Assembly (NCBI RefSeq): GCF_007845635.1
Contig: NZ_SELG01000035.1
Span: 1-64,000, forward strand
Reading direction: 5' to 3'
DNA length: 64,000 bases
From: Apibacter muscae
GTDB taxonomy: Bacteria > Bacteroidota > Bacteroidia > Flavobacteriales > Weeksellaceae
Positions 53,971 to 63,803 of this stretch are shown one piece after another. The notes beneath the pieces are model-generated. The model worked only from the letters and a program-made list of their open reading frames with translations. It was not told the origin of the DNA and ran no database searches. The number at the start of each line of letters is the position of its first letter. Within the stretch, counting starts at the first letter, position 1. The translations under genes and the position numbers were made by a program.

Positions 53971-55563
53971 TCAAAGTTGAGGACCGGCAGAAACTAGTTT
54001 CTTTCCATCTTCAGTATCTGTATATTGTTCAAAATTCTTAATGTATTTAGATGCTAAATCTTTAGCCTTAACTTCCCAATCTGAAACATTGGAATAGCTG
54101 GTTCTAGGATCCAAAATATCTGACACTTGTTCTAATTGAGTAGGAAATACCAAATTTAAATATGGAATTTTGTCTTGTGGAGCATTTTCAATGGAACCGT
54201 CTATTATTGCATCAATAATTGCTCTAGTATCTTTTAAAGAAATTCTTTTTCCTGTCCCATTCCATCCTGTATTAACTAAGTATGCTTTGGCTCCATGCTT
54301 TTTCATTTTTGAAACTAAGGTTTTAGAATACATGGTAGGGTGCAAAGATAGAAAGGCTTCCCCAAATGCTGGAGAAAAAGACGGCTGAGGTTCTGTAATC
54401 CCTCTTTCTGTTCCTGCAAGTTTAGAAGTATAACCACATAAGAAATGATATTGCGCTTGTTCTTCATCTAAGATTGAAACTGGTGGCAATACACCAAATG
54501 CATCCGCAGATAAATATATAATTTTCTTAGCATGCCCGGCTTTAGAAGGCAATACAATTTTGTTAATAAAATAGATAGGGTAAGATACTCGAGTATTTTC
54601 GGTTATTGATTTATCAGTATAATCTACCGATCCATCTGGTTTAACCACTACATTTTCTAACAAGGCATCTCTTCTTATCGCTCTCCAAATGTCTGGCTCC
54701 TTTTCTTCTGTCAAATCAATAACTTTGGCATAACAACCACCTTCATAGTTAAAGACACCATTATCATCCCAACCATGTTCGTCATCACCAATTAAATATC
54801 TCTTAGGATCTGCGGAAAGTGTAGTCTTTCCTGTGCCTGATAAACCAAAATAAACAGCAACATCTCCGTCTTCGCCCACGTTTGCTGAACAATGCATTGA
54901 AGCCATTCCTCTTAAAGGCAAATAATAATTCATCATAGAAAACATACCTTTCTTCATCTCTCCCCCATACCAAGTTCCACCAATAATCTGTACTTTTTCT
55001 GTAAGATTAAACATTACAAAATTTTCTGAATTTAAACCTTGTTCTTTCCAATGGGGGTTAGTTACTTTAGAACCATTCATTACTATAAAATCTGGTTCTC
55101 CGTAATTTTCTAATTCGTATAAAGAAGGACGTATAAACATGTTTGTAACGAAATGTGCTTGCCATGCTACTTCCATTACAAAACGAACCTTCATTCGGGT
55201 ATCATTATTTGTACCACAAAAAGTATCAACTACATATAATTTTTTATTGGAAAGTTGATCGGAAACAATTTTTTTTAAACCTTTATATATCTCGTTGGTT
55301 GTGGGCCTATTTATATTTCCGTCCCACCAAATGGTATCTTCAGTTATTTCATCCTTTACAATATACCGATCTTTAGGTGACCTACCCGTAAATACTCCCG
55401 TTTTAACAGAAATAGCTCCTGTTGAGGTAACCTCACCTTTTTCAAATCCTTGATTCATTGGATCTATTTCTGCTTGAAATAATTGTTCATAAGTAGGATT
55501 ATGTATAATTTCTTTTATACCTTTTATACCGTGCTTTTCTAATGATTTAATTAAATGTCCCAT
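53971..55563 (-). CDS. pckA: Phosphoenolpyruvate carboxykinase (ATP)
   Basis: Links oxaloacetate and phosphoenolpyruvate in gluconeogenesis or anaplerosis, using ATP. In this 530-residue protein the kinase-1a P-loop is [11 protein letters not shown] near 245-255, followed by the kinase-2 region [36 protein letters not shown] lies near 59-69 and the substrate-binding [22 protein letters not shown] near 197-218. The [15 protein letters not shown] element near 431-445 is also usual. Length and order are normal for the ATP-dependent enzyme. Confidence 0.97.
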   Translation of the reverse strand: MGHLIKSLEKHGIKGIKEIIHNPTYEQLFQAEIDPMNQGFEKGEVTSTGAISVKTGVFTGRSPKDRYIVKDEITEDTIWWDGNINRPTTNEIYKGLKKIVSDQLSNKKLYVVDTFCGTNNDTRMKVRFVMEVAWQAHFVTNMFIRPSLYELENYGEPDFIVMNGSKVTNPHWKEQGLNSENFVMFNLTEKVQIIGGTWYGGEMKKGMFSMMNYYLPLRGMASMHCSANVGEDGDVAVYFGLSGTGKTTLSADPKRYLIGDDEHGWDDNGVFNYEGGCYAKVIDLTEEKEPDIWRAIRRDALLENVVVKPDGSVDYTDKSITENTRVSYPIYFINKIVLPSKAGHAKKIIYLSADAFGVLPPVSILDEEQAQYHFLCGYTSKLAGTERGITEPQPSFSPAFGEAFLSLHPTMYSKTLVSKMKKHGAKAYLVNTGWNGTGKRISLKDTRAIIDAIIDGSIENAPQDKIPYLNLVFPTQLEQVSDILDPRTSYSNVSDWEVKAKDLASKYIKNFEQYTDTEDGKKLVSAGPQL

Positions 55564-55710
55564 AATCTTTGGCTTAAACTCTTATTAATTTTGATTCGTT
55601 TCTATCACGAATTTACAATTAATACTTTGTTTAATTATCTCAATATCTTATGATAATACTCAGTTATAACTAATTATTAACCAATATATATCATACGTTT
55701 TCAATGAAAT

Positions 55711-56901
55711 CTATCTTTTCTTTGAATAATAATAAATTCTTTTCATTGATAAGACTGCCAGTATAAAATAAAACAACGCAACTCCCCAAAGATTAAACCA
55801 AATAGGTTTTATTTCTGATAATGTTGCACCGTATTGGTTTATAGCTATAAATCCTCTAGAACCTAAGGTAGAGGGTGAAAAAATGGAAATTATTTCAATC
55901 CATTTGGGGAAAGATTCTTTGGGCCAAGACAATCCGCATAAAAATAATGCCGGAATGGAACTTAAAGTAATAACCATAACAGCATCTTCCCTCTTTTTAA
56001 ACAAATTCGTCAAAAATATACCCAAAAAACAAACTGCGAGAAAAAAAGGCAAAAGAAATAGTATTGCTTCCCAAGGATTGCCTCTATGAGGCAAATCAAA
56101 TATGGGTACAACTAATCCCATTTGCAAAATGATTATTAGAGTAGAAATAAGTGCATAAGCGCCTGAGCGACCTAAAACAATAAACAAGCTACCTAATGGT
56201 TTTGAAATAAAAGGATAAGTTTTCTCAAAATTCCCTTTTTCTCTTTGTGTTCCGCCCAATACTCCTATGGTTGTTAATTGCACTAATTGCAAAGCAATTA
56301 TAAAAACTACAGGCATTAAAAATGTGGCATATCCGGAATTTATATTGAATAATGATATGGATATTGGCTGTACAGACCTTCTTACAGCAGTAGCTTCAGT
56401 CTGGGTTAAGCCGGAAGACATAAGTTTACTTACTTCTACCTGCGCGCTTAAAGTGCCCACGGCTGTAACAACTGCCTTTTTCATCTGCTTATAATAAAGC
56501 ATATAAGAAGCGTCGTAATAGGCTGAAATAGTTGCTACTTGACCTTGTTGTATTTTTGAGGAAAAATTACTAGGAATAAATAGTATACCATCTATTTTTC
56601 CTTGATTATATAATTCTTTTGCTTGATCTATACTAGTAGAGTTATGAGTGACTTCCACTTGTTGTGAAGCATCTAACATTCGTATAACTTTATGGCTAAG
56701 CTGGCTTTGGTTCTGATCAACCACAGCTATAGGCACTTTGGTAATAATCTCGTTAGAATATACATAGGTATAGACAAATCCTACAATCAGGGGCGTTATT
56801 ATATAGGTTGTGTAGGCAGCTGAATCTGAAAAAATTAATTTTAATTCTGTTGTAAAACTATTCCCGATAGTTGCTAAGTATTCAAAAATTTTTTTAAGCA
56901 T
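55711..56901 (-). CDS. ABC-2 type transporter permease (YhhJ/YbhR-like), second of pair
   Basis: An inner-membrane permease (396 aa) of the ABC-2 family. One N-terminal membrane helix (about 27-50) is followed by a periplasmic domain of about 150 residues (VAVVDQNQSQLSHKVIRMLDAS, typical of this group) and five C-terminal helices (about 185-390). It overlaps the preceding permease by 8 nt and is the last gene of a TolC-HlyD-permease-permease operon. Such half-transporters usually pair with an ATPase such as YbhF, which is not encoded here. Confidence 0.9.
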   Translation of the reverse strand: MLKKIFEYLATIGNSFTTELKLIFSDSAAYTTYIITPLIVGFVYTYVYSNEIITKVPIAVVDQNQSQLSHKVIRMLDASQQVEVTHNSTSIDQAKELYNQGKIDGILFIPSNFSSKIQQGQVATISAYYDASYMLYYKQMKKAVVTAVGTLSAQVEVSKLMSSGLTQTEATAVRRSVQPISISLFNINSGYATFLMPVVFIIALQLVQLTTIGVLGGTQREKGNFEKTYPFISKPLGSLFIVLGRSGAYALISTLIIILQMGLVVPIFDLPHRGNPWEAILFLLPFFLAVCFLGIFLTNLFKKREDAVMVITLSSIPALFLCGLSWPKESFPKWIEIISIFSPSTLGSRGFIAINQYGATLSEIKPIWFNLWGVALFYFILAVLSMKRIYYYSKKR

Positions 56902-58066
56902 GGTATCCGCCTTTTTTTAGCAATATTCTATATTTATAAATGGATAAAAAGCCAATAATTATAAATATACCAAATGCTAAGTAATAGTTTAGTTCCAAAT
57001 GGTTGAATGATATGCCTCTTATAGCATAATCTACGATTAATCTTAAATAGGAAGTGAATGGGAAGATATAATTTATATATTGTACTACTATAGGCATTCC
57101 CATAGCAGGAAATGTATAGCCCGTAAAAGAAAAAGATAGGGCTGCAAAACCTCCGCCAAAAGTTAATGCCGATCTTAGATCTTTTGAAATGCTAACAAAA
57201 AATATTGACATGAACTGACATACTACTATGAAACACAAAAAAAATAAGTTTATAGCAAAAAAACTGCCTTGCAATGGAATTTTTATATAATAAAATAGAA
57301 GTGAGTTCATAAAAAAACCGATAATTGTAAAAACAAGGGTATATGGCAAAATTTTCCCCCAATACACTACCCATATATTTTGACAACCTTGTTCTAATAG
57401 TTGGTTTCCATTATTATATTTTAAAACATTTCCTAAAACATATATGCTAACCACCATAATAACTATTTGTAATGCCATGGGCATTAAAGCTATATTTAAA
57501 TAGTAAGAATAATTCGTATAGGGATTAAAAAGAATATGCTCATCAATTTTTATGGGTACAGTATTAGCCATTGCTTGAGAGGGCATTTGACCTTTTTTAT
57601 TTAAAGTTTGCAAATGAACGCCAGCTGAAAAAGTAGATGCAACTGTTTGAAAAGCACTATTGATCAAACTACCAGCTAATATATATTGCCCATTGTAATA
57701 GCATATGACATTTACAGAATTCCCTTTAAATAATTTTTTTTCAAAATCTCTAGGTATTACGATCAGAGCATAAGAGTTTTCAGATTTAATTTTTTTTTCT
57801 CCTTCCTTATAATTATTTACTGTACTTGTAAATTTTAGAGTTGGAGATGCATCAAACATCCTTATTATTTTTCTGGATGTTTGTGTATTATCTTGATCAC
57901 ACAATACTACGGGTAAATCTCTAGGTACACCCGAATACATTAATTTAGAATAGTAAAAGAATATTGCAACAGGAACTATAAATATGAATAATAACAATCT
58001 AGGGCTAGTAAATAACCTAATAAACTCTTGTTTTAGAATTGATAAAAAGCCCTTAAACATTTCCAT
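56894..58066 (-). CDS. ABC-2 type transporter permease (YhhJ/YbhS-like), first of pair
   Basis: A 390-residue paralogue of the next permease with the same plan: an N-terminal helix (about 24-44), a periplasmic domain beginning DLPVVLCDQDNTQTSRKIIRMFDASP, and five or six C-terminal helices. The two proteins probably form a heterodimer. It overlaps hlyD by 1 nt and the next permease by 8 nt, so translation is coupled. The exported substrate is unknown; related YbhGFSR-type systems export cationic drugs or Na+. Confidence 0.9.
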   Translation of the reverse strand: MEMFKGFLSILKQEFIRLFTSPRLLLFIFIVPVAIFFYYSKLMYSGVPRDLPVVLCDQDNTQTSRKIIRMFDASPTLKFTSTVNNYKEGEKKIKSENSYALIVIPRDFEKKLFKGNSVNVICYYNGQYILAGSLINSAFQTVASTFSAGVHLQTLNKKGQMPSQAMANTVPIKIDEHILFNPYTNYSYYLNIALMPMALQIVIMVVSIYVLGNVLKYNNGNQLLEQGCQNIWVVYWGKILPYTLVFTIIGFFMNSLLFYYIKIPLQGSFFAINLFFLCFIVVCQFMSIFFVSISKDLRSALTFGGGFAALSFSFTGYTFPAMGMPIVVQYINYIFPFTSYLRLIVDYAIRGISFNHLELNYYLAFGIFIIIGFLSIYKYRILLKKGGYHA

Positions 58067-59058
58067 TATTTTTTCAAAGATTTTTGATTGACTAAAGCAG
58101 TCATACCTGGACGTAAACCTTTAATGGGTTCTACAGGATAGGCTTTAATTTCAAAAGTTTTCATATCAAAATCTCCTTGAGTTTTGGTAGCATTCCAAGT
58201 AGCAAAATCTCCCTCAGCAGCTATATATTGCACTTGCAACTTAACCATTTGATTGTTTAATGCTGGGATTTTTGCTTCAAAGGTTGTTCCTTGACGGAAA
58301 TAAGGCATTAAATCTTCTTTTATATTAAATACAACCCAGACATCGTTCAAGTCGACCAAATTAATAATAGTATATCCGGTGTTTACTAACTCTCCTCTAT
58401 TGGGAATAATTTTTAAAACTTCAGCATTGGCAGGTGATACCAATTCTGCTTCTTTAATATAAGCTTCTACCTCATCTACCGCTCCTTGAGCTTGATTCAG
58501 TTTCGCAGCTGCCGCTTCTTTATCTTCTACACTTGCACCACTTAGTAATAATTTATAATTTGAATGTGCAGCATCAGCTTGGTCTTTGGTTGCTAAACTT
58601 TGCGCATAGGCCTCATCTCTTTTCTGAGCGGATACTACTTTTTCATTATATAAATTTTGCATACGCATGTAGGTCTTTTGAGCTAGCTCTGAAGCTGCTT
58701 TCGCTTGCTGCCATACGTTGTAAGCTGCTTGAATTTGTTCTGCTCTTGCCCCTTTTTTGGCTTTTTCATCCATGGCTAAAGCTGCTGCTCTCCCCGCTTT
58801 TGCCTGAATAAGTTTAGCATTTAGCTCAGGTGTACTAAGAACTGCTAGTAATTGACCTTTTTTTACTTGATCTCCTTCTTTCACTTTAATTTCTTCCAAT
58901 CTACCGGGGATTTTAGGAGCAACATTGATTTGAGTGGCATCAGCTTGACCTTGAATGTAACTTTCTTCTGGTTCACTCATAAACCAAATGGATGTTCCGA
59001 TAAGAGTAGCTATTACTATTATACTAAGTATGGCAGTTATGTATTTACTTTTTTTCAT
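58066..59058 (-). CDS. HlyD/EmrA-type periplasmic adaptor protein
   Basis: A membrane-fusion protein (330 aa) that bridges the inner-membrane permeases and the TolC channel. One N-terminal membrane anchor (about 7-27) is followed by a lipoyl-like half (QINVAPKIPGRLEEIKVKEGDQVKKGQLLAVL near 43-74), a coiled-coil hairpin with many Ala, Lys and Gln (about 75-190), the second lipoyl half with ANAEVLKIIPNRGELVNTG, and a beta-barrel domain. The C-terminal RPGMTALVNQ is characteristic. It starts 8 nt after the TolC-family gene. Confidence 0.93.
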   Translation of the reverse strand: MKKSKYITAILSIIVIATLIGTSIWFMSEPEESYIQGQADATQINVAPKIPGRLEEIKVKEGDQVKKGQLLAVLSTPELNAKLIQAKAGRAAALAMDEKAKKGARAEQIQAAYNVWQQAKAASELAQKTYMRMQNLYNEKVVSAQKRDEAYAQSLATKDQADAAHSNYKLLLSGASVEDKEAAAAKLNQAQGAVDEVEAYIKEAELVSPANAEVLKIIPNRGELVNTGYTIINLVDLNDVWVVFNIKEDLMPYFRQGTTFEAKIPALNNQMVKLQVQYIAAEGDFATWNATKTQGDFDMKTFEIKAYPVEPIKGLRPGMTALVNQKSLKK

Positions 59059-59066
59059 TCTAGTTT

Positions 59067-60446
59067 TTATTGGTTCATATATTGTATAAATTCTTGACTT
59101 AATCCACTATATTCTAGTAAAGAAGCTAAATCTATTACATAATTATATCTTGCTTGTAATTTTTGTAAAAGTATGCCTGAAAGATTCATTTCTGCATCCA
59201 CTACATCTAGGGATGTTGCTAAACCTTCAGAAAAAGATAAAGATCTGGCTCGCAAAAGCTCTTCTGCTTGATTCACCTGAACATTAAAACTTTGTATTTG
59301 TTCCTCTTGTTTTTGTAAATCATTATAAATTTTTTCGATCATTGTTTTAATATCCGCATGCGCTTTTTTTTCGTAAAGTTCTGCGCTCTCTTTAGTTGCT
59401 TTAGCCGCCCTAATTTCATTTTTACTTTGAAGTCCTTCAAACAACGGATAAGTCAATCCAACACCTAAAACCCAAGGTTTGTCATTTTTATCTCCAAATC
59501 CTAAAGGAGTGTTATGCACTAAAACTGTTTGACCTAAGGCTAGTACAGTTGGATAATAACTAGATTTTTTAGCTTTAACGCCTTGTTCTGCAAGTTCTAT
59601 TTGCAATCTAACCTTTTGCAGTTCCGGATAATTTGCAATTGCAGATTCTTGATAATATTCTAAAGGTTGCAAGAAAGGAGTTGTAAAAAAATCTGTAATT
59701 AAATCCCCTATTTCCTCTTCAGAATTTAAAGTATTGGAAAGTGCTACTCTTGCCAAAGAAGCATCCTTTAAAGATGCCTTGTACTGCCTATCCGCTTCTG
59801 CTACTGCTACATCCGCCTGTAACCTTTCAACCGGTGCGATAATACCATTATCTTCTAATTTTTTAGCATTGTAAAGGTGCCTATTCATGCCTTCCAATAT
59901 CTGTTTTCTTACCAACACTGCCTCATCTGCTAATTTTACTTGAAAGTAGCGTTGAGCTAATTCTGTAATCAGCTGATTTTTTGTACTTATAAGTTCTTTC
60001 TCTCCAATATGAGCATTTATTTTAGCAGCCTCTATCCCTGCATTAATTTTACCACCTGTAAAAACTGGCCATAAAAAATATGCTCCACCAAATAGAACGT
60101 CTCTTTTCATAAGGTTGAAATTCCAATCCCCTAATAAATTAGGATTAGGTATACTTAAGATCCCACTTACCCCATTTCTTAGATTGTTTAAATTTGCACT
60201 TATGCCTTTATCAAAATATAAGGCTGAAGCATTTAACCCAATTTTTGGATATCGCAGACCCTTGGTCGCTTTTAATTCGAATTCATGTACCTCCTCTTTC
60301 TTCTCTACAGCTTTGATCAAATGATTATGATTGTTCATAATGCTCTGAGCATCTGAAAAAGTCAACATCGAAAGTTGAGAAAAGCCTAATCTAGGTAGCA
60401 AAAGAAAAGATGTTAAAGATAAAAATAATAAGGATCTTTTTATCAT
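59067..60446 (-). CDS. TolC family outer-membrane efflux protein
   Basis: An outer-membrane channel protein (459 aa) with a signal peptide (hydrophobic residues 5-23, ending LGFSQ). Two outer-membrane efflux repeats cover about residues 30-240 and 255-455. Long amphipathic helices such as NQLITELAQRYFQVKLADEAV and the second-repeat LGVGLTYPLFEGLQSKNEIRAAKA fit TolC proteins. It is the first gene of the export operon (TolC, HlyD, two permeases). No TetR-type regulator gene is adjacent within the window. Confidence 0.93.
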   Translation of the reverse strand: MIKRSLLFLSLTSFLLLPRLGFSQLSMLTFSDAQSIMNNHNHLIKAVEKKEEVHEFELKATKGLRYPKIGLNASALYFDKGISANLNNLRNGVSGILSIPNPNLLGDWNFNLMKRDVLFGGAYFLWPVFTGGKINAGIEAAKINAHIGEKELISTKNQLITELAQRYFQVKLADEAVLVRKQILEGMNRHLYNAKKLEDNGIIAPVERLQADVAVAEADRQYKASLKDASLARVALSNTLNSEEEIGDLITDFFTTPFLQPLEYYQESAIANYPELQKVRLQIELAEQGVKAKKSSYYPTVLALGQTVLVHNTPLGFGDKNDKPWVLGVGLTYPLFEGLQSKNEIRAAKATKESAELYEKKAHADIKTMIEKIYNDLQKQEEQIQSFNVQVNQAEELLRARSLSFSEGLATSLDVVDAEMNLSGILLQKLQARYNYVIDLASLLEYSGLSQEFIQYMNQ

Positions 60447-60633
60447 TCTTAATTTATTTTTTAAATTAAAATTCTTATTTTTGTTTCTTAATCCAAAAAA
60501 ATGCTATATTTACATTTATTAAATTAATTATTTATTACTAGTTTTATATCAATATCATAATAACAGCTAAAAACATACTTTGTAAAAGTACCTAAAAATT
60601 AATATTTATTAACTTTTTATATTCATAAAAATC

Positions 60634-61701
60634 ATGCCTAAGTTACTTTCTCCCTTAAATTTAAATCAGATATCATTAAAGAATAGAATTGTCATGTCAC
60701 CCATGTGCCAGTACTCTTCCGATGACGGTTTTGCAAATGATTGGCATTTTGTGCATTATAGCAGTAGAGCAGTTGGTGGTGTTTCCGCAATTATACAAGA
60801 GGCAACTGCAATTAGCCCTAAAGGCAGAATCTCATATAAAGACTTAGGACTTTGGAAAGACGAACATATGCATAATCTTAATAAAATTGTTGATTTTCTT
60901 CATAAACAAAACTGTTTAGCAGGGATTCAATTATCTCATGCCGGGCGAAAAGCTAGCACGCCTGTTCCTTGGAATCCTAAAGAAAATTTAAAACTAAATA
61001 ATAATTATTGGGAAAGTGTCGCCCCTTCCCCCATTCCATTTAATTCCGATTCAGATATACCTAAGGAATTGACAATACAAGGAATAAATAAAATAATTCA
61101 GGAATTTAAAGAGGCCGCTCATAGAGCAGATAAAATTGGATATGATATAGTTGAAATTCATGCGGCGCATGGGTATTTAATACATCAATTTCTATCTCCT
61201 CTATCCAATAAAAGAACGGATGATTACGGAGGAAATTTTAATAATAGAATTCGATTTCTTTTAGAAATTATTTCTGAAGTAAAAAATGTTTTATCAAAGA
61301 AGGTATCTTTATGGGTAAGAATTTCTGCTACGGATTGGATAGAAGAAGGCTGGTCAAACGAAGATTCAATTCAATTGTCCATTCTATTAAAAAATATGGG
61401 TGTAGATGTGATAGACGTTTCTACGGGCGGATTGGTAAACGCCAAAATACCTGTACAACCCAATTATCAAGTTCCTTACGCTAAAAATATTAAGAAAGAG
61501 ACTGGAATAATTACTGGTGCTGTAGGCTTAATAACAAATGCTATTCAAGCGGAAGAAATTTTAGAAAATAACGAAGCAGATTTTATACTTTTAGGTAGAG
61601 AATTGTTAAGAAACCCATACTTTCCTATGGAAGCTGCATCAATATTGGGGATTAATCCTTTAATACCACCTCCATATGAAAGAGCAAAAATTGTATTTTA
61701 A
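60634..61701 (+). CDS. NADH:flavin oxidoreductase, old yellow enzyme family (NamA/YqjM-like)
   Basis: A cytosolic FMN-dependent ene-reductase (355 aa) with a TIM barrel. MSPMCQYSSDDGFANDWHFVHY near 20-41 matches the YqjM/NamA class, in which the Cys near residue 24 tunes FMN. QLSHAGRKAS near 99-108 and the catalytic pair in VEIHAAHGYLIHQFLSP near 168-184 (His-x2-His) are clear, followed by NKRTDDYGG. LGRELLRNPYFP near the C-terminus binds the FMN phosphate. Members reduce activated C=C bonds of enones and nitro compounds; the physiological substrate is unknown. Confidence 0.93.
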   Translation: MPKLLSPLNLNQISLKNRIVMSPMCQYSSDDGFANDWHFVHYSSRAVGGVSAIIQEATAISPKGRISYKDLGLWKDEHMHNLNKIVDFLHKQNCLAGIQLSHAGRKASTPVPWNPKENLKLNNNYWESVAPSPIPFNSDSDIPKELTIQGINKIIQEFKEAAHRADKIGYDIVEIHAAHGYLIHQFLSPLSNKRTDDYGGNFNNRIRFLLEIISEVKNVLSKKVSLWVRISATDWIEEGWSNEDSIQLSILLKNMGVDVIDVSTGGLVNAKIPVQPNYQVPYAKNIKKETGIITGAVGLITNAIQAEEILENNEADFILLGRELLRNPYFPMEAASILGINPLIPPPYERAKIVF

Positions 61702-61723
61702 AAGTTAAATTTTTCTTTGGAAC

Positions 61724-62293
61724 TTATTTATATAATAATACTAAAAATTGTGATTTATAGAGCTCTTCAAAATCCTGAAAGGTTTTTACTGGTGAGTTAT
61801 TGTTTTTTAAATAAACTTTAATAAAGTTTTCAGGTTTTCCTGTATATATTGCTTTCGCCTGCAATTCTTTATCTATGAAAATTTCAAACTCTTGACCTTT
61901 AAGACTTCCAAAGGTTAATAAAATTTCTGATTTTATAAATATTAGATTGTAAATGAAAAAATAATACTTCTCATCATTAGTTAAATTTAACGGATCTGAT
62001 TGATTATTGATAATTAATAATAATTTTTCTTGATTTGGAAATAAAGAATATACATAAATATCTCCTAATTTATTTTTTCTAAATTGGATTATATTTAAGG
62101 ATGTTCTATATGTAGCTATAACTATTTTTCTGTCTTCCTCTTTATAAGAACTGCAATCCGATGGAAAGTTTTGCTTATTTAAATTTATTACTTTTCTATC
62201 TAATTTTTCATAGTTAATATTAGCCTTCAATGGAATATTTCCAATAAGCACTATAAAAATTACTACATAAATTAATTTATCTTTAAACTTCAC
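61724..62293 (-). CDS. Secreted protein of unknown function
   Basis: A 189-residue protein with a signal peptide (KFKDKLIYVVIFIVLIGNIPLKAN, cleavage near residue 24). The mature part alternates charged and beta-type hydrophobic segments, and no domain is recognised. It is convergent with the upstream oxidoreductase gene and divergent from pepT. A -7-like box (TACATTTG on the minus strand, at 62303-62310) has a TTG only 16 nt further upstream, shorter than the usual spacing. Confidence 0.75.
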   Translation of the reverse strand: MKFKDKLIYVVIFIVLIGNIPLKANINYEKLDRKVINLNKQNFPSDCSSYKEEDRKIVIATYRTSLNIIQFRKNKLGDIYVYSLFPNQEKLLLIINNQSDPLNLTNDEKYYFFIYNLIFIKSEILLTFGSLKGQEFEIFIDKELQAKAIYTGKPENFIKVYLKNNNSPVKTFQDFEELYKSQFLVLLYK

Positions 62294-62499
62294 TTTTTTT
62301 CCAAATGTACTTATTTATTTAATTACAATAATACCTCTTTTATTTAATATTCATAAAAGCTAGTTTTTCATCTTTTTATAAGCTATACTAAAATGAATTG
62401 TATTATTGATCCCCCCCTGAATATACATATTCATTAACTACCATAGATTGAATCAATTTTAATTAACTTTGAATTTATAAAATCTATTACAATTTCAAA

Positions 62500-63777
62500 A
62501 TGTTTACATTCTTGGACGCCGAATGGCAAAATAAAATTCAAACTCGCTTTTTAAAGTATGTTAGCTTTCATTCTACAAGTAAAGAAGATGTTAATAAAAT
62601 ACCTAGCACAGAAAGACAATGGAAAATTGCAAACTTTATTTTTAACGAATTGATAAATATAGGTTTAACGGAAGTAACTTTAGATGAAAACGGATATATC
62701 ATGGCAAGTCTTCCTGCTACCTCTAAAATAGATTTACCTACGATAGGTTTTATTGCACACTACGACACTTCCCCAGATTTTTCAGGAGAAAATGTAAAAC
62801 CCATAATTTGGAATAATTATGAAGGAAATGATCTTCTTTTAAATGAAGAAACCAAATTTTATTTAAGGGTTAAAGATTTTCCTGAACTTAAAGATTATAT
62901 TGGACAAACATTAATAACTACGGATGGTAGCACTTTATTAGGAGCTGACGATAAAGCAGGAATTGCAGAAATTGTTACAGCTATGGAATATTTAATCAAT
63001 CATCCAGAAATAGAACACGGTAAAATCTCAATTGGATTTACCCCTGATGAAGAAGTGGGTAAAGGCGCTGATTTATTTGATGTAAAAAAGTTTGGAGCAC
63101 AATGGGCATATACTATGGATGGAGGTGAAATTGGAGAATTGGAATTTGAAAATTTCAATGCAGGTAGTGTATCCATTCATATAAATGGAAAAAGCGTTCA
63201 TCCCGGTTATGCCAAAAATAAAATGATCAATGCTGGATTATTAGCCTCTGAATTTAATCAAGCACTTCCTAAAGAAGAAATACCTTCTCTTACTTCGGGT
63301 TACGAAGGTTTCTTTCATCTAACACAGATACAAGGGAACGTGGAAAGTTCTTTTTTACAATACATTATAAGAGACCATGATCTTAATCTATATAACAATC
63401 GTAAGAAAATTTTATTAAAACTTATAGAAGATTTTAACTCTAAGTATGGAAAAGAAACTTTCACCATTGAAATCGTTGATCAATATTTCAATATGAAAGA
63501 AAAAATTGAAAAATGTATGTTTATTATAGATTTAGCTAAAAATGCCATGCAAGAAGTAGGAGTTAAACCCAAAATAAAACCAATAAGAGGAGGAACCGAT
63601 GGTGCACAACTCTCCTATAAAGGACTTCCATGTCCAAATATTTTCGCCGGAGGATTAAATTTTCATGGTCCTTACGAATTTATACCTGTTGAATCCATGG
63701 TTAAAGCTACAGAAGTTATCATAAGTATAGCTAAAAACATCGGTAAGTTTCCATCTGCCCAAAAATTAATTTCATAA
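62500..63777 (+). CDS. pepT: Peptidase T (tripeptide aminopeptidase)
   Basis: A zinc-dependent M20B aminopeptidase (425 aa) that releases the N-terminal residue from tripeptides in the cytosol. Metal and catalytic residues are visible in GFIAHYDTSPD near 85-95, LLGADDKAGIAEIV near 147-160, and FTPDEEVGKGAD near 181-192; the dimerisation domain has YTMDGGEIGELEFENFNAGS. PIRGGTDGAQLSYKGLPCPNIFAGG near the C-terminus gives the last metal ligand region. A -7-like box TAACTTTG lies at 62464-62471, 28 nt before the ATG, with a TTG only 13 nt further upstream. An M20 dipeptidase gene follows after 26 nt, probably in the same transcript. Confidence 0.95.
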   Translation: MFTFLDAEWQNKIQTRFLKYVSFHSTSKEDVNKIPSTERQWKIANFIFNELINIGLTEVTLDENGYIMASLPATSKIDLPTIGFIAHYDTSPDFSGENVKPIIWNNYEGNDLLLNEETKFYLRVKDFPELKDYIGQTLITTDGSTLLGADDKAGIAEIVTAMEYLINHPEIEHGKISIGFTPDEEVGKGADLFDVKKFGAQWAYTMDGGEIGELEFENFNAGSVSIHINGKSVHPGYAKNKMINAGLLASEFNQALPKEEIPSLTSGYEGFFHLTQIQGNVESSFLQYIIRDHDLNLYNNRKKILLKLIEDFNSKYGKETFTIEIVDQYFNMKEKIEKCMFIIDLAKNAMQEVGVKPKIKPIRGGTDGAQLSYKGLPCPNIFAGGLNFHGPYEFIPVESMVKATEVIISIAKNIGKFPSAQKLIS

Positions 63778-63803
63778 TAAAAGATATTTTATACACATCG
63801 AAC

